From Aldrovandia affinis (Eukaryota > Chordata > Actinopteri > Notacanthiformes > Halosauridae), in contig JAINUG010000323.1 in the NCBI GenBank assembly GCA_029706075.1, positions 434,001-498,000 of the forward strand: 64,000 nt of DNA. Direction: 5' to 3'. Positions 1 through 10,740 of this stretch are shown in pieces; the first letter of the stretch is position 1; every line of letters starts with the position of its first letter. A model generated the notes under the pieces. That model was not told the DNA's origin, did no database searches, and saw only the letters and a program-made list of their open reading frames with translations. Position numbers and translations under genes: made by a program.

Positions 1-1041
1 TTCGAATACAACGGCCATTATCAAATAATGCTGTCAAACACAAAATAATTGTCATGAAAAAAGCAAGGGTCATTTCCTCATAAATACTGGAAATGATGCA
101 CAGCAAGCATCCCCTGTGACAGACTGCAGTATATACAGTATATATATATATACAGTATATATACAGACGGGTGACAAATTTGACAAAATAGCAACATATA
201 TAGCTTGCGTTTTTATGGAAGACAAACAAAATATTAGATTAGATTACTGCTTTTGCATGTACACGTAAATAATCCGAAAAAAAGAGGTGCCTAAAAATGA
301 TTTTAAAAGTTTATTGATCTTGTTGAAATATTACATAAAGCTGTTATTCAGCTGGATGTAGATTATGCTAAATGTTATGGTTTTCATTATTTTTGTTTGT
401 TTGTTTGTTTGTTTTGTTTGTTTTTCTCCCTTATGTGTGGAGTAGGCTGCCATTTGTAATGTGGGCAGATGGCCTGATTGTCATTTTTAAATGTCATTCT
501 CATTCCATTGAAAGAAATCATACTGTAATGCAGAAAACTCAACTGTATTTTACAGTAAAAGCAAAAACAGTTACAGTAACAAAAAACTTTACAGTAAAAA
601 AAACAACATAAATGCATTTCAGTGCTTAAGCAGCATTTTGCCTCTCTGCTGCATTTGGCCACAGAATTTCATCTACGTCTGATCTGATCTGATCGCATTC
701 AGGTTTCTAAGCAGCCTTTTATGTAGTGGTGAAGAGATTATCAATTGTGTTGCAGTGCTACTCACAATGGGAAGGTTGTTGGAAGTAATGATACATGACT
801 ACAAACACCTGTTTAATTGAGTTAGTGATTTGCATTTGTAGTAATGAGCATTTGAACATTGTTGTAATATTAGGTGGCTGTATTCTGAGAATGGAGCATA
901 TGATTTAGAGTTTGGTACTTTGTATTACCAATTTTGCACTTTGTATGCCAGCATAGAATGTAGTGTCTTAAGAATTCTGCAAGTCAGTTTGGCACTTTGC
1001 AATGTTTTGTACAATTGCTGTGCAAAATGAGTCAAAGCAAT
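1..1041. other. AT-rich intergenic or intronic DNA, no gene seen
   Basis: Short ORFs near 372-662 are low-complexity (runs of gttt and acagtaaa) and look fortuitous. A TA-rich simple repeat sits at 129-166. I see no splice-bounded exon, RNA gene or recognisable transposon until the Tc1 remnant begins near 1042. Confidence 0.6.
129..166. repeat. TA-rich simple repeat (tatatacag units)
   Basis: Alternating TATATA interrupted by CAG triplets. A similar tract occurs at 52691-52713, directly next to a Tc1 insertion, as expected for elements that insert at TA. Confidence 0.7.
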
Positions 1042-1687
1042 CGTAAAAACCTGTAATACAATTGTTCAGAAAAACATATTTTGTTTTATTAGGGCTCTTA
1101 TTAAAATAGATGGAACCATGAACTCCAGCATGTACCAAGACATTTTGTCCAAAAACCCTGTTCCCTCTGCCAGGAAGCTACACCTTCTAACAAGACAACG
1201 ATCCCAAACATACGTCCAAAGAAACTAAGAAATGGTTGACAGAGCACAAGATCAATGTCCTGACGTGGCTATCTCAGTTTCCAGACCTGAATCCAATTGA
1301 ACATTTGTGGTTTAAACTCAAAAAAGCAGTCCACAAACGTCAACCCAAGAATCTGAAGGAACTAGAACAATTCTTCATGGAGGAATGGTTAAGGATCCCC
1401 CCCAAGAAGTTCCATAACCTCGTACGACACTACAGAAGGTGACTACTTGCTGTTATAATGGCCAAGGGAGGAACCACAAAGTACTGATAACAGGCGTGTG
1501 AATATTTGGAAAAAAAAGATAATTTCTGAACTGTTCGATTGTGCTTCCTGCTAATGCATTATTATTAAAGAATATCATTTTCAGAATTTCTGAGCATAAA
1601 ATATACCTCATTACTTATATCGTTTATTTTATATGATCCCTTTTGTTCATCTTTATCAAGGGTGTGAATAAAAATGGAGCCTACTGT
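1042..1687 (+). mobile_element. Tc1/mariner family A, deleted copy 1
   Basis: From about 1042 the sequence matches the inside of the longer family A copy at 52714-53882 (shared 'gttcagaaaaacatattttg'). It then jumps across a large internal deletion to the transposase C-terminus and ends in the family inverted repeat (gtgtgaataaaaatggagcctactg) at 1687. The 5' inverted repeat is missing. The ORF at 1236-1442 (68 aa) keeps the family block SQFPDLNPIEHLW, the third catalytic Glu region of the DDE transposase; the usual SP has become FP. The N-terminal DNA-binding domain and first Asp are absent, so it is a dead fragment. Confidence 0.85.
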
Positions 1688-2387
1688 ATTTATGATTTCT
1701 TGTTATATGTGTGAATACATATGCACACACATACACAATAATAATATATAGCCTAAATGGTAAAAAAAAATGCCTGCCATCAGTTCACACATTCTGGTGT
1801 GGTATTTCCTTTTTAAAATTCATTTATCTTTTTTTTTACCTTAATTATGAATACATTTCATGGAGCAATTATGTTAGCATTCTAGTTAATGGATACATTG
1901 AGACACAGAGGGATAGCAATGATCAGTTTAAAAAGAATTGGCAGAAACCATTAAGATGTTGATTTCAAATATCCTGCATTCACCGGTCTCTGCATCACCC
2001 CACATTTCTCCGCTGGCTCAGACCTATGGTGATGGGATCCTTTATGAAACTTTGAGGTGGTTTTAATTTCCAGAGGGAACTGTAATCTGGAAGGTGTGAA
2101 GCACATAATCACACCAAACAACATCGCTGAAGGGGGAGAGGAGCTAATGCCGAGATCTAATGCAGTTTAGATGTCAGACAAGACCTTAATGAAGCACTTA
2201 TGAGTGCAACTGTGGCTACTGACCAGAGACCTCATGGTGTCAGATTTCTGGCAGGATGAACTCCTGAGACACAACTGACCACAGCGTATTGATCCGAATA
2301 TCCACTTAGCGATGATAGAATTCATACAAGAAGAGTAACTCCGGCAGACACAGACGGACAGTGGAGCATCTCTCTCTCTCTCTGCAG
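1688..2387. other. No gene seen; leads into candidate exon 1
   Basis: Mostly AT-rich single-copy-looking sequence. A polypyrimidine run ending in tctgcag (2368-2387) could be a 3' splice site for the exon that follows, or simply 5' UTR sequence. Confidence 0.5.
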
Positions 2388-2415
2388 GACGACGTCTCCA
2401 GCTTAAATCCGCAGG

Positions 2416-2513
2416 ATGGAGAACGCTCAGCCGCCGGGAGAGGATGTGGATTTAGACGCTAATCGCCCGGCGTCGATGGCAGCGCTGGATATTGAGGTCA
2501 CAGAGGAGCTGGA
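2416..2513 (+). CDS. Candidate alternative first coding exon 1 (32 codons + 2 nt)
   Basis: ATG at 2416 has a favourable context (A at -3, G at +4). It opens 32 codons beginning MENAQPPGEDVDLDANRP, continues through MAALDIEVTEEL, and then meets a consensus donor GTGAGT at 2514-2519 with two bases (GA) left over. An in-frame TAA at 2404-2406 blocks any upstream extension, which supports this start. The peptide is acidic, with no signal peptide or membrane segment. The local sequence is CpG-richer than its surroundings. A tctctctgcag acceptor-like motif ends at 2387, so the exon could also be internal with its start codon in it. The junction phase equals that of the candidates at 19401 and 35415. 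I do not recognise the protein; without the donor the frame would end at once in TGA. Confidence 0.5.
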
Positions 2514-3092
2514 GTGAGTGTCTTTGCTGTAAAACGGTGGTTTCTTAGCGGAACAGTGCTTGCACATCTGCCACAGCTCCACTCGCACAGCTTAACTCTT
2601 AACATTGCAGTTCGATTGAAAATGTTCCTCCGTAAGGGGAAAAAAACTGGGTCTCATCTGCAGTTTCACTGAAATTTTATTTGAGAACGAGACTTCTTTT
2701 CGCGCTTAAACCATTATTCCGGGACTGACGTGAGACCGTTGTCTTCATCGCAGGGCAAAAGTGAAGTTGTGCTGAGCATCATTGTTGGCAAAGGTGCTTT
2801 GATCATTACTCGCAAAAGTAAAGTACAGCAGCGATGGAAATATAAGCAGATTTTCCATTTTTACATTAGCAGGTGTCTCTGGTACTAGTGTGCAGGCATG
2901 CCATTGTTGTGGCAGTAATCACTGATGTTATTGTTCCTTGTGTCAGTGCTCTAGGATTACTACTGAACTTTACCTTAATAGCTGTGGAGGGACCTGTCAT
3001 GCAGAAGGTTTCTAAACCCATCTGTTACACAGGCAAACAGACAGAACAGCTCCTACCCTGTGATCACAGGCTTTAGAAACAGGCATGCATGA

Positions 3093-3130
<38 letters not shown>

Positions 3131-3794
3131 AAAAAAATGAAAAAATGGTCGCATGTTAAGAATGGCTCTGCTGATTTTCAGGGGGCTGCGCCTGCTTTGT
3201 GACCTTAGCCGATTTTCGTGTGAATATTGATTTTTCCTCTGCTTTCCGGATAAAAGCTGATTACATAGAATCTGACCCTCCCAGAGGAACGGATAGAGTG
3301 GGGCTGGCGTAGAGCTGCTCTCATATATCTGAAATGTGATACCCAGAAACCTCACTGTCTGTGGCTTCCGACTGCTCCAGACTTTAGGCATTATTTTACC
3401 ATCATGCACTGGGCAACGCTGGCCCTGCCAAACTGCCTCTCCCGAATAGATCTGTACTGTGGGACATGCACAGATAGACTAATCTATACTTGCCATTTAC
3501 CACCCTACAAATCAATAATGTGATTGTGTATAAATGTCACTTCGGCACGTTTTAATCAAAACTGCTTGATTGTCGCTCCTAATTGTGCAACAGAACTGCA
3601 ATCATTGAGACGAGAAACGCCATGGATTCTGTGTCATTACAGTGATAGATTATGGCACTGGAACCATGACATTTTCTGTGAGAAAGAACGGTTGTGAAAG
3701 CTCGAAATAAATTGGATAACTGTTGATAACAATTGGTGGTTGATAACAGTTGTTATTTGCATTGGCTACGTAGCCTCTATCTTTGACAGGTCTG
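2514..3794. other. Probable intron sequence, no gene seen
   Basis: If the donor at 2514 is real this is intron. It holds a (GA)n plus poly-A tract at 3099-3136. ORFs at 2873-3076 and 3053-3409 show no recognisable domain. Confidence 0.5.
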
Positions 3795-4305
3795 ACTGTC
3801 GTGCTTACCTGTCTTTGTAATCAGTAATGAACACACTGGTGCTCCTAGACTCTGGAATAGCCTCCCCTCTTATATTAGATCCGCTGAATCAGTCTCAGCT
3901 TTTAAATCTAATCTCAAAACCCATTTTCACAGATTGGCCTTCCCCAATGTATGATTTTATTGTATTGATTGTTTATTTCTACTTGTTTTACTTTTATAAT
4001 ATATGCCATTTAGCAGACGCTTTTATCCAAAGTGACTTACAGTAGTGAATGCATACATTTTTCAGTACATGTGGTCCCAGTGGGAATTAAACCCACAACC
4101 TAAGTGTTGCCAACGCCGTGCTCAACCAACTGAGCTACAGAGACCCACTTTGTATTTGTATACTTAATATCCATTGTTATGTTTTGCTTTTATTGTCCTT
4201 TGTTCTCTGCTGTTTTATTGTCTTTTGTCAAGCACCTTGTGCTCATAGCTAGAAAGGTGCTCTATAAATATACATATTATTATTATTATTATTTACTCAA
4301 GCGAA
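3795..4305 (+). mobile_element. 3' end of a LINE (jockey/L2-type), split by a SINE
   Basis: Reading + strand near 3841-3935 gives the conserved C-terminal block of fish L2-like ORF2, PRLWNSLPSYIRSAESVSAF, followed by a FKSNLKTHF-like segment. The same block occurs in the L2 copies at 26425 and 44889 as RWWNDLPQSVRTAESL. After a SINE at 4003-4147 the LINE resumes with its 3' UTR and ends in the classic gtgctctataaata plus (TTA)n tail at 4258-4293. Only the last part of the element is present, the usual 5' truncation. A short ORF track frame here (3827-4045) is in a different frame from the real remnant. Confidence 0.75.
4003..4147 (-). mobile_element. tRNA-derived SINE (short, minus strand)
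   Basis: On the minus strand the head reads tagctcagttggttgagca (pol III A box) and then gttgtgggtttaattccc (B box), a tRNA-like promoter like the heads of salmonid/teleost SINEs. The + strand left end is the shared 3' tail (tttagcagacgcttttatcc). That tail also ends the L2 LINEs at 26145 and 44652, consistent with LINE-driven mobilisation. It sits inside an older LINE tail, so it is the younger insertion. It is not a functional tRNA: no acceptor pairing and no proper anticodon loop were found. Confidence 0.85.
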
Positions 4306-5231
4306 TATTAAGTAGCTAGGAAGAGGACTAAGGTTTTCATACCAATCCCTCATATTGAATCAGTCAAAGTTTTGAACAAACCCCCAAGTCAGAGTGCAGA
4401 GTTAGATACAAAGTGCTGTGATGTCATTTTTGCTGGGAATCATCTGCTGAAGTCTTTTGTTTTAGCTCCTTATACATCCCTTATAGGCTAGAGTAGAAGG
4501 ATATTTTGGTGGTCTGTCATATATACAAGGTTCAGTTTTGGAGAACACACCTTGATCTTGTAGGTGACCTGAATTCTCTGAGTACACACTTGAGCACATA
4601 TGCTATATATTTAACTAATACAATTATACAATATTCAGGTTCACACAAAACAAAATATTGTATCAGTATAAGTTACACATTTCATTATTCTACACTGTTT
4701 GCTGAAATATTAACTGTTTGCTAAAGTAAAACGTGCTATGTGTAAAAAAACATGTAAAAAACATTTAATGACCCCAAAGTGCACTGAAACATTTTCGTTT
4801 TATATTCAAATAGATCACCGAGGCACCTGCAGAGAGCTTGTGTGCCACATACAGCCTATGACTGCTTTAAATGGTGTTGAATACTGTCTGAAATCGGTAA
4901 CCGAAAAAAAATCACAGGCTTTGAAGACAGTTTGAAGAGCAGGTTTGATGGTGACCTTTAACTAATCTGTTTGATTTGTGAACCTTGGCTCGCACTGCAG
5001 CCTGTTCAGACACTTCTGGGCTTGTTGATGATGTAGACTCAAAATAATGACAATGTACATAATACAAAAATCCTATTAATATGCCAGCAGAGCCCAACTT
5101 GGCTTAAGGACCTTGGTGGCGCAGTGGCAGCTGTAGCCCTATTGGTGGCCCTGTTTACTGAGAGCAACAGCACTGAAGGACTAACCACACTGGGCTTTGT
5201 CCTTTGTGCTTTATTTCACGTTGAAAAGTTA
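4306..5231. other. No gene seen
   Basis: AT-rich sequence with chance ORFs at 4506-4724, 4738-4935 and 4912-5097. None shows a motif, good coding bias or splice context. Confidence 0.5.
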
Positions 5232-5249
5232 AGAAAGTTTTACGTGTTT

Positions 5250-5626
5250 TTTTTTAATTAAAATTTGTTTCTGATTTTATCCCATTTTCTCCCAATTTGG
5301 TAGCCAATTAGACCCGCTATTTTTACATCAATCCCCCTAGTAATGTGAGTTCGCTGCCGTAGTCCTGCGACCGGTGACGACGAGGCGAAGTGACGCCTCT
5401 TCCGAGACGTCACTCGCCAAAGCCGTCGACCGAACCCCGGTACTTACAGGGCCACTATACGCAGCAAACGTCACGTCGGCTTCCTCCCCCTCCCTGGGGC
5501 GGACAGCCAATCGCCGCCCCTGGTGGCACTCCCGGCCAAAGCCGACACTTGGCGAGACGGGGAATTGAACCCCGGTCTCCGTGGCCAGCGTCGGACGTTG
5601 TAACCACTGGACCACGCGGGAGGCCC
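5250..5626 (-). mobile_element. tRNA-headed SINE with perfect 18-bp target duplication
   Basis: The minus strand starts at 5626 with gggcctcccgcgtggtcc. It contains an A box (tggtccagtggtta) and a B box (ggttcaattcc), resembling a tRNA-Glu-type head. A GC-rich body follows, then a 3' part reading ttggctaccaaattgggag. The insertion is flanked by an identical 18-bp repeat, agaaagttttacgtgttt, at 5232-5249 and 5627-5644. The exact duplication fixes both ends and suggests a fairly recent insertion. The tail (5250-5289) is T-rich on + (A-rich on -). The several overlapping 60-97 aa ORFs here are by-products of the GC-rich SINE body, not genes. Confidence 0.9.
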
Positions 5627-5644
5627 AGAAAGTTTTACGTGTTT

Positions 5645-8600
5645 ATTCCGTATTTTAGTTTTTCCCCCCAATGGGCAGCCTAATCATAACCGTAGGCCCA
5701 CTGTATCAGTGCAGTGTCCTTCATCAATTCAGGAGGGCACACACTATCACACTCATCCCACCAGACACGTGCAGTCAGCCGTCTCTTCTTTTCACTCTGC
5801 AATCCACCAGCTGGGCCGTCACTGGGTGGGACTTTGCAGCTGGTGCAGGCAGATCGCAGGTGCCTAGTGGACTGAAACCCTCCCTCCTTGGCTGATGCTA
5901 TGGACAATTTTATGTTGCCCTCTGGGCCACAGCAGTATTCTATCTGTACAGCTATAGTCACCACACACCAATAATAATAATTTATAACTTGAAATTGTCT
6001 GTGTGATAATAGGAATGTCTTAACCATGACTGGAATGATAAAGATGCAAAACCATGTCCCAGTCCAATGTCTGATCTTTATTTGGATAATCAATATAATA
6101 ATTAGTGCAGAATTAAGATTGTCCCTCTTGTATATTGCTGATATTGCATTTGTTAGAAACTGGAATCATTAGAATATGTCTATAAAGAGCTTCCAACATT
6201 CAGAATGTGCAAACCAATGAAATCCCTTGAAATAGGAAGGGAAATACTGCCATAAATATATAATGCTTTGAATAGTCTATAGTTTGAATACTACAGTCAT
6301 TAAATAGTTTAGATTATTAAGTAATTGTATATGCTAATATGCTGTTTTGATGTATGTAGTATGTATATGCTGGTTCATAAGCGCTCAATATCCTCCATAA
6401 AAGACATACAGTACACTGTCACAGGGATTGTCCTTTGTGTTATTCTCCCCGCTCTGGTATTGACCGCAATTTCTGGTTTTCTTTGATTTCCAGGAATATG
6501 AAAGCAGAAAGCTTACAATTTTCCATTACGCCTTCATCGAATTGCAACATCTCTTTCCCTCATAGGATAGATGCTTTCCAGCATCCATTATCTTTCAGAA
6601 AATCTACAAATGCATTTCCAGAAGCTTTTAGGGCTTCAACTACCCACTGACATAATTATATTATGTATTATATTACTTTGCACCTCCTGTGAGTCACGTC
6701 CATACATTTCTCACTTGTTCTCTGTGCAAAGGCAGGGACTGGAATCGAGAAACACTCGTCCATGGAAGAAGTCAAAAATGATCACAACACAACACAGAAA
6801 AACTATAATTTCCTGCATCTTTCAGGGACCTTGAGTAGAAAACAATTGAACTGTATACCTTCGTCCTTTTCTTTCAGTTAATGGCACCCTGGAAGGGCCA
6901 TTGCCAAAACAATATGAAGTCACTGTGTGACTTGTATGCAGGCACTGTATTCCACTTCATCTCCTGGCTCTAAATTTAAATGTAAAATGCTGCATGAAAT
7001 ACAAGCCCTGCGCTTCTGGGATTCCCCTTGAGAATACGCGCTTGGGTGCTGTTGAGACGTCCTCTGTTTCTAACAGTTGTTCTGAAATGAACAAGATTTA
7101 TGAAACATCTATACTATGGACAATGTATACATTTCCTGATTAACATCTGATCAGCGTGTCTAAAAACAAGGTGTGAATTTAGTTTTTATTAGATATTGCC
7201 ACAGTTCTCAGGAAAGTGAGAATAGCCCACATATTCACAGGAAGCAGGCTGGATTTCCTGCTCTGAACTATGTAAGCAGTGCTAGGAGAGAAATTGCAAT
7301 TCTGGCTACTGGAGCAGCTATGAGACTACCACAAAAATAAAACCAAGTTTTTTTTAGGTAAGGAAAGACATCAAATTTGAGAAATCTAGGAATGTTCCCC
7401 TTTACCGTAGTATGTCTCTATAATTCCTATTTGCTCACCAGTGCCTCCTGCTGTTCCCTCTCTCAATATCTCATAACTTTATGAAATTCACTGCATCTTC
7501 GATCAGTTCTGCATCACAAACTCTGATTCTTTCTGATGGCATCACCACTTCCTGTCTATCGGGCAATAACACTAATGGTTTAAAATCAATTGAAATCTGA
7601 TTTATTAAATTAAAAAATTTGAGAGTGGGAAAAGATGTTTCTTTGATTCACTTACTCGCATACAGTATACTAAAGTTTTCACGGAGACAGTAAAACGTGT
7701 AGTATGTTTATTACACAGTGCACATTAGTGTGCCTGTGTGTATAACATTTTTTGAGGGTGTGTCTTTATGTTGTAGATAGAATTTTGAATTGTCCTTTGA
7801 TTTTGGTGTGGCAATCTCGGATAGATTATTCTTGTTTATAAAAATAATCAACCCAGTAATAATTGCGATAAACGTAATAATTCATCAAGAGGAGAAGAAA
7901 AAGAGAAAGAAGAGGAAGCGCCGCTGGCAATGGCAGCACACTGAATCCCCCCGCAGCACAGCAGTTAATATTGTTGTATTTAAGATGAGAGGTTGCAGTG
8001 GTCAGGGACGCGTTTAAATCTGATTGTGCCATCTGGAACAGGCTTCTGTGGGACACAGCAGGTGAACTGAAATCTTTAAACGTTCAGAATAATATTTCCT
8101 CACTGGAACCACACGGACGTCCTCCAGCTCCTCTCGTCCTGTCCTATAAATAATAGACATGTTTCCAAAAACTCTTTCCGGAAAAAGTGAAATTGTTTTA
8201 TCTATTTATCTATTTTTACTTTCCCTCTCCATTAGGGTATTTTTTTTTTCAAACCACTAGCTGAATAATTTGCACTTTAAATGCGTTCCAGCGGATGGTC
8301 TTGAAGATTGTGGCAGAGACAGGGATTATGGGTTGGTCCATTGAGTTATGAGGTAATGCATCCATATGTTTTTTCTTTTCTTTCTGCTGGGTTTTGCGGT
8401 ATTTTTACAGGGAAGCCTGTGTTTCCAAGTGAAGATGCCACCATTCTTTGAAGTATTGTGGCTAAGACAGGGTTACTTCAGAACCAAACACAATTTTATC
8501 TTGTGTCAAATGTGACAGAAATTGCACCTGTCACCTGTGAATATAATTGGAAGTAAACCTAACATTTAATTTGAGAATAAATAGCAATATAAAATAATCA

Positions 8601-8930
8601 CATTTTTGACTAGATTTATTTTTATATAGAAAAGCTGGATGTCCCAACATAGGTGTACAAATGACTTTGCAGGTTTTATAATCAGAATATTTCAACATTT
8701 TATTATTGATCTAATAGGATTTCAGAAACATACTTGCCATGAATCCATATTGATTGTGAATTTAGAATGAAAGTGAATTTCATTTATTTTGATCATTTAT
8801 TTCACTGCTTTTCTGTATATATTCCAAATGTGCTCTCTGATACTCCAGAGTAGTATTTTTAAAACATCATTTAAAATCTTTTGTATGCATCTGTATGTAA
8901 AAGGAGCCTCTGGGAGGTCAAAGGTCTACA
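5645..8930. other. Long stretch without recognisable genes
   Basis: Positions 5655-5925 look like an old degenerate SINE-type repeat: an acccaatg-like start and a gggtgggactttg block, loosely like 43974-44225. The rest (ORFs at 6435-6834, 7790-8056, 8789-9121) shows no domain, splice-bounded exon or RNA gene. Confidence 0.45.
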
Positions 8931-9095
8931 GCATAGGCTTAACGAGTGGAGGGGATATATTCAATATTCACATGTATATTCAGATATATTCAAAACAGTC
9001 ATATCTGTCCCCCCCAATCATTTGTAGATATAAAACATTCCCTTTTGTTATGCCCCCCCCCACCCCAATATTTAATATGTGGTTACGCCCTTGCT
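8931..9095. mobile_element. MITE-like repeat, copy 1 (hAT-type candidate)
   Basis: The ~165-bp unit begins ataggcttaacgagtgg and ends aatatgtggttacgccc. It shares its central text (caaaacagtcatatctgtcc, then aatttgtagatataaaac) with the copy at 39889-40039. Terminal similarity is short (gtaac inverted). No coding capacity. Target duplication is unclear in this copy. Confidence 0.65.
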
Positions 9096-9481
9096 CTGCA
9101 GTACTGCTGTTTAAATGCTGAGCAAATAAATGAAATCCAATTATAAATGATGCTGCTTCCTAAATCCCCTCTCAGTTGAAAACAGTTGTACTGTGTGGAG
9201 CTTATGATAAAAAGTACCCAAAACAGATCAGAATTAAAATGTCTAACTTCCAAACCTCTGAAAGTGCAGCAGTTCATGCAGTCTTTTTTTTCTGAATGTA
9301 AAATAAGAGATTCAATTTGATGTCATCATTGAACAGCTGCTAAAGGCCAGTTAATATGGTTTGTACTCATCAAGAGGAAATGGAGCTGTAATGCTTTCAA
9401 ACAGATGATTCAGAATTTGAAAGGAATTGCTTATTATGCCTGCTATCACATCTCCCATATTTATATACAAAATAATATATA
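9096..9481. other. No gene seen
   Basis: Unremarkable AT-rich sequence between two repeats. Confidence 0.5.
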
Positions 9482-9790
9482 TACACTACCAGTCAAAGGT
9501 TTTAGAACACCCCCATTTTCCAGTTTTTACTGAAATTTAAGCAGTTCAAGTCCAGTGAATAACCTGAAATGGTACAAAGGTAAGCGGTAAACTGCCAGAG
9601 GTTTTAAAATGTGGGGCTTGAAAATGTGACAGAAACAGGCCGTCCTCCAAAACTGAACATCCGTGTGAGAAGGCCACTTGTTAGGGAGGCCTATGGCAAC
9701 TCTGACAGAATTACAGCTTTCCATGACAGAGATGGAAGAAACTGTCCATGGGACAACAATAAACCAGGTGGTACACAAATCTGTGCTTTG
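9482..9790 (+). mobile_element. Tc1/mariner family B, 5' fragment
   Basis: Starts at tacactaccagtcaaaggt, the family B inverted repeat, also found at 30055. It continues into the N-terminal transposase region (TETGRPPKLN, the GRP hinge between the two helix-turn-helix halves of Tc1-type transposases). It breaks off near 9790 where another Tc1 remnant in the opposite orientation begins. No catalytic residue is present. Confidence 0.75.
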
Positions 9791-9794
9791 TGGG

Positions 9795-10740
9795 CAGGTG
9801 GAAAAAAGAAAACCATTGACTTTGTTGAACCACTAATACCTTTTTTATCAAAAAGATGTGTCACAATTATTCACACCCGTTTTCAGTACGCTGTGCACCT
9901 TCTCCTCTTAATGATAACACTACCAGGCCGTCTTCTATAGTGTTTAAGTTGGCGACCATATTGGAGGGGGGATCTTTGACCATTCCTCCATACAGAATCT
10001 TTCAAGATCCTTTAGGATCCCAATCAGGTTCTAGATGGCCATTGCAAAACAATAATTTTGTGATCAGGTAACCATTTATCTGTTGATTTTGTGGTATGCT
10101 TGGGATCATTGTCTTGCTGAAAGATTCATTTGCAGCCAGGTTTCAGCTTCCTGGTAGAGGCAACCAGATTTTTGGCCAAAATGTCTTGGCACTTGCTGGA
10201 GTTCATAATTCTATTGCCCGTATCAAGAGGCCCAGGACCAGTAGATGCAAAACCGCCCCATAACCACTCACAACCATATTTCACTGTAGGTATGATGTTC
10301 TTTTCAACATAAGCGTTGATGTCTTCTGACAGTCTCATCTGACAATTAACACCCAGTTCCAATTGGAGTTCCAATTCTGTTTGCAAACCCTGGTGCTTAC
10401 TCTTGTCGTTTGCCCTTTATAGAGGCTTTTTTCTGACAACCCTTCCGTAAAACGCTATTTGCGTGGAACTAATAGCGTTATTGACCTAATCGTGGAAAGT
10501 GGTATCTTTTCATTTTTTGTTTATTTGTTTGTAACCATGTCCTGACTTGTGAAGGTCATCAATCCTTTACGTTGCTTCTTCGGAGAGTTCTTTGCCTTTC
10601 CCCATGGTGATGGATTTCACAAATGTGGCACATCATTTTTATACTCCAGTGAAACAGGAAGCCATGGGAGGCCTGTGAACAAAGATGTAGTTATTTAAGG
10701 AAATACAGTCGTTATAGTGCTGTGTGGTGAAGAAATAATC
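9795..10740 (-). mobile_element. Tc1/mariner family C, decayed minus-strand copy
   Basis: Minus-strand reading from about 10610 gives a typical Tc1 start (ATGGGGAAAGGCAAAGAACT, i.e. MGKGKE) that hits a TAA within 14 codons. The ORF at 10126-10386 carries IIPTVKYGCEWLWGGFASTG, the block just before the second catalytic Asp. Further down come remnants of the FQQDND- and EEW-like regions (10121-9990) in other frames. The 3' end near 9795-9880 reads gtgtgaataattgtgac. It is broken by several frameshifts and stops, and abuts the family B fragment; which is nested in which is not clear. Confidence 0.75.

Noticed and set aside
4080-4147. tRNA-like sequence on the minus strand
   Set aside because: Part of a SINE with the shared LINE-type tail; no convincing cloverleaf.
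5555-5626. tRNA gene on the minus strand
   Set aside because: A and B boxes belong to the SINE head; the element continues into a SINE body and tail and has a target duplication.
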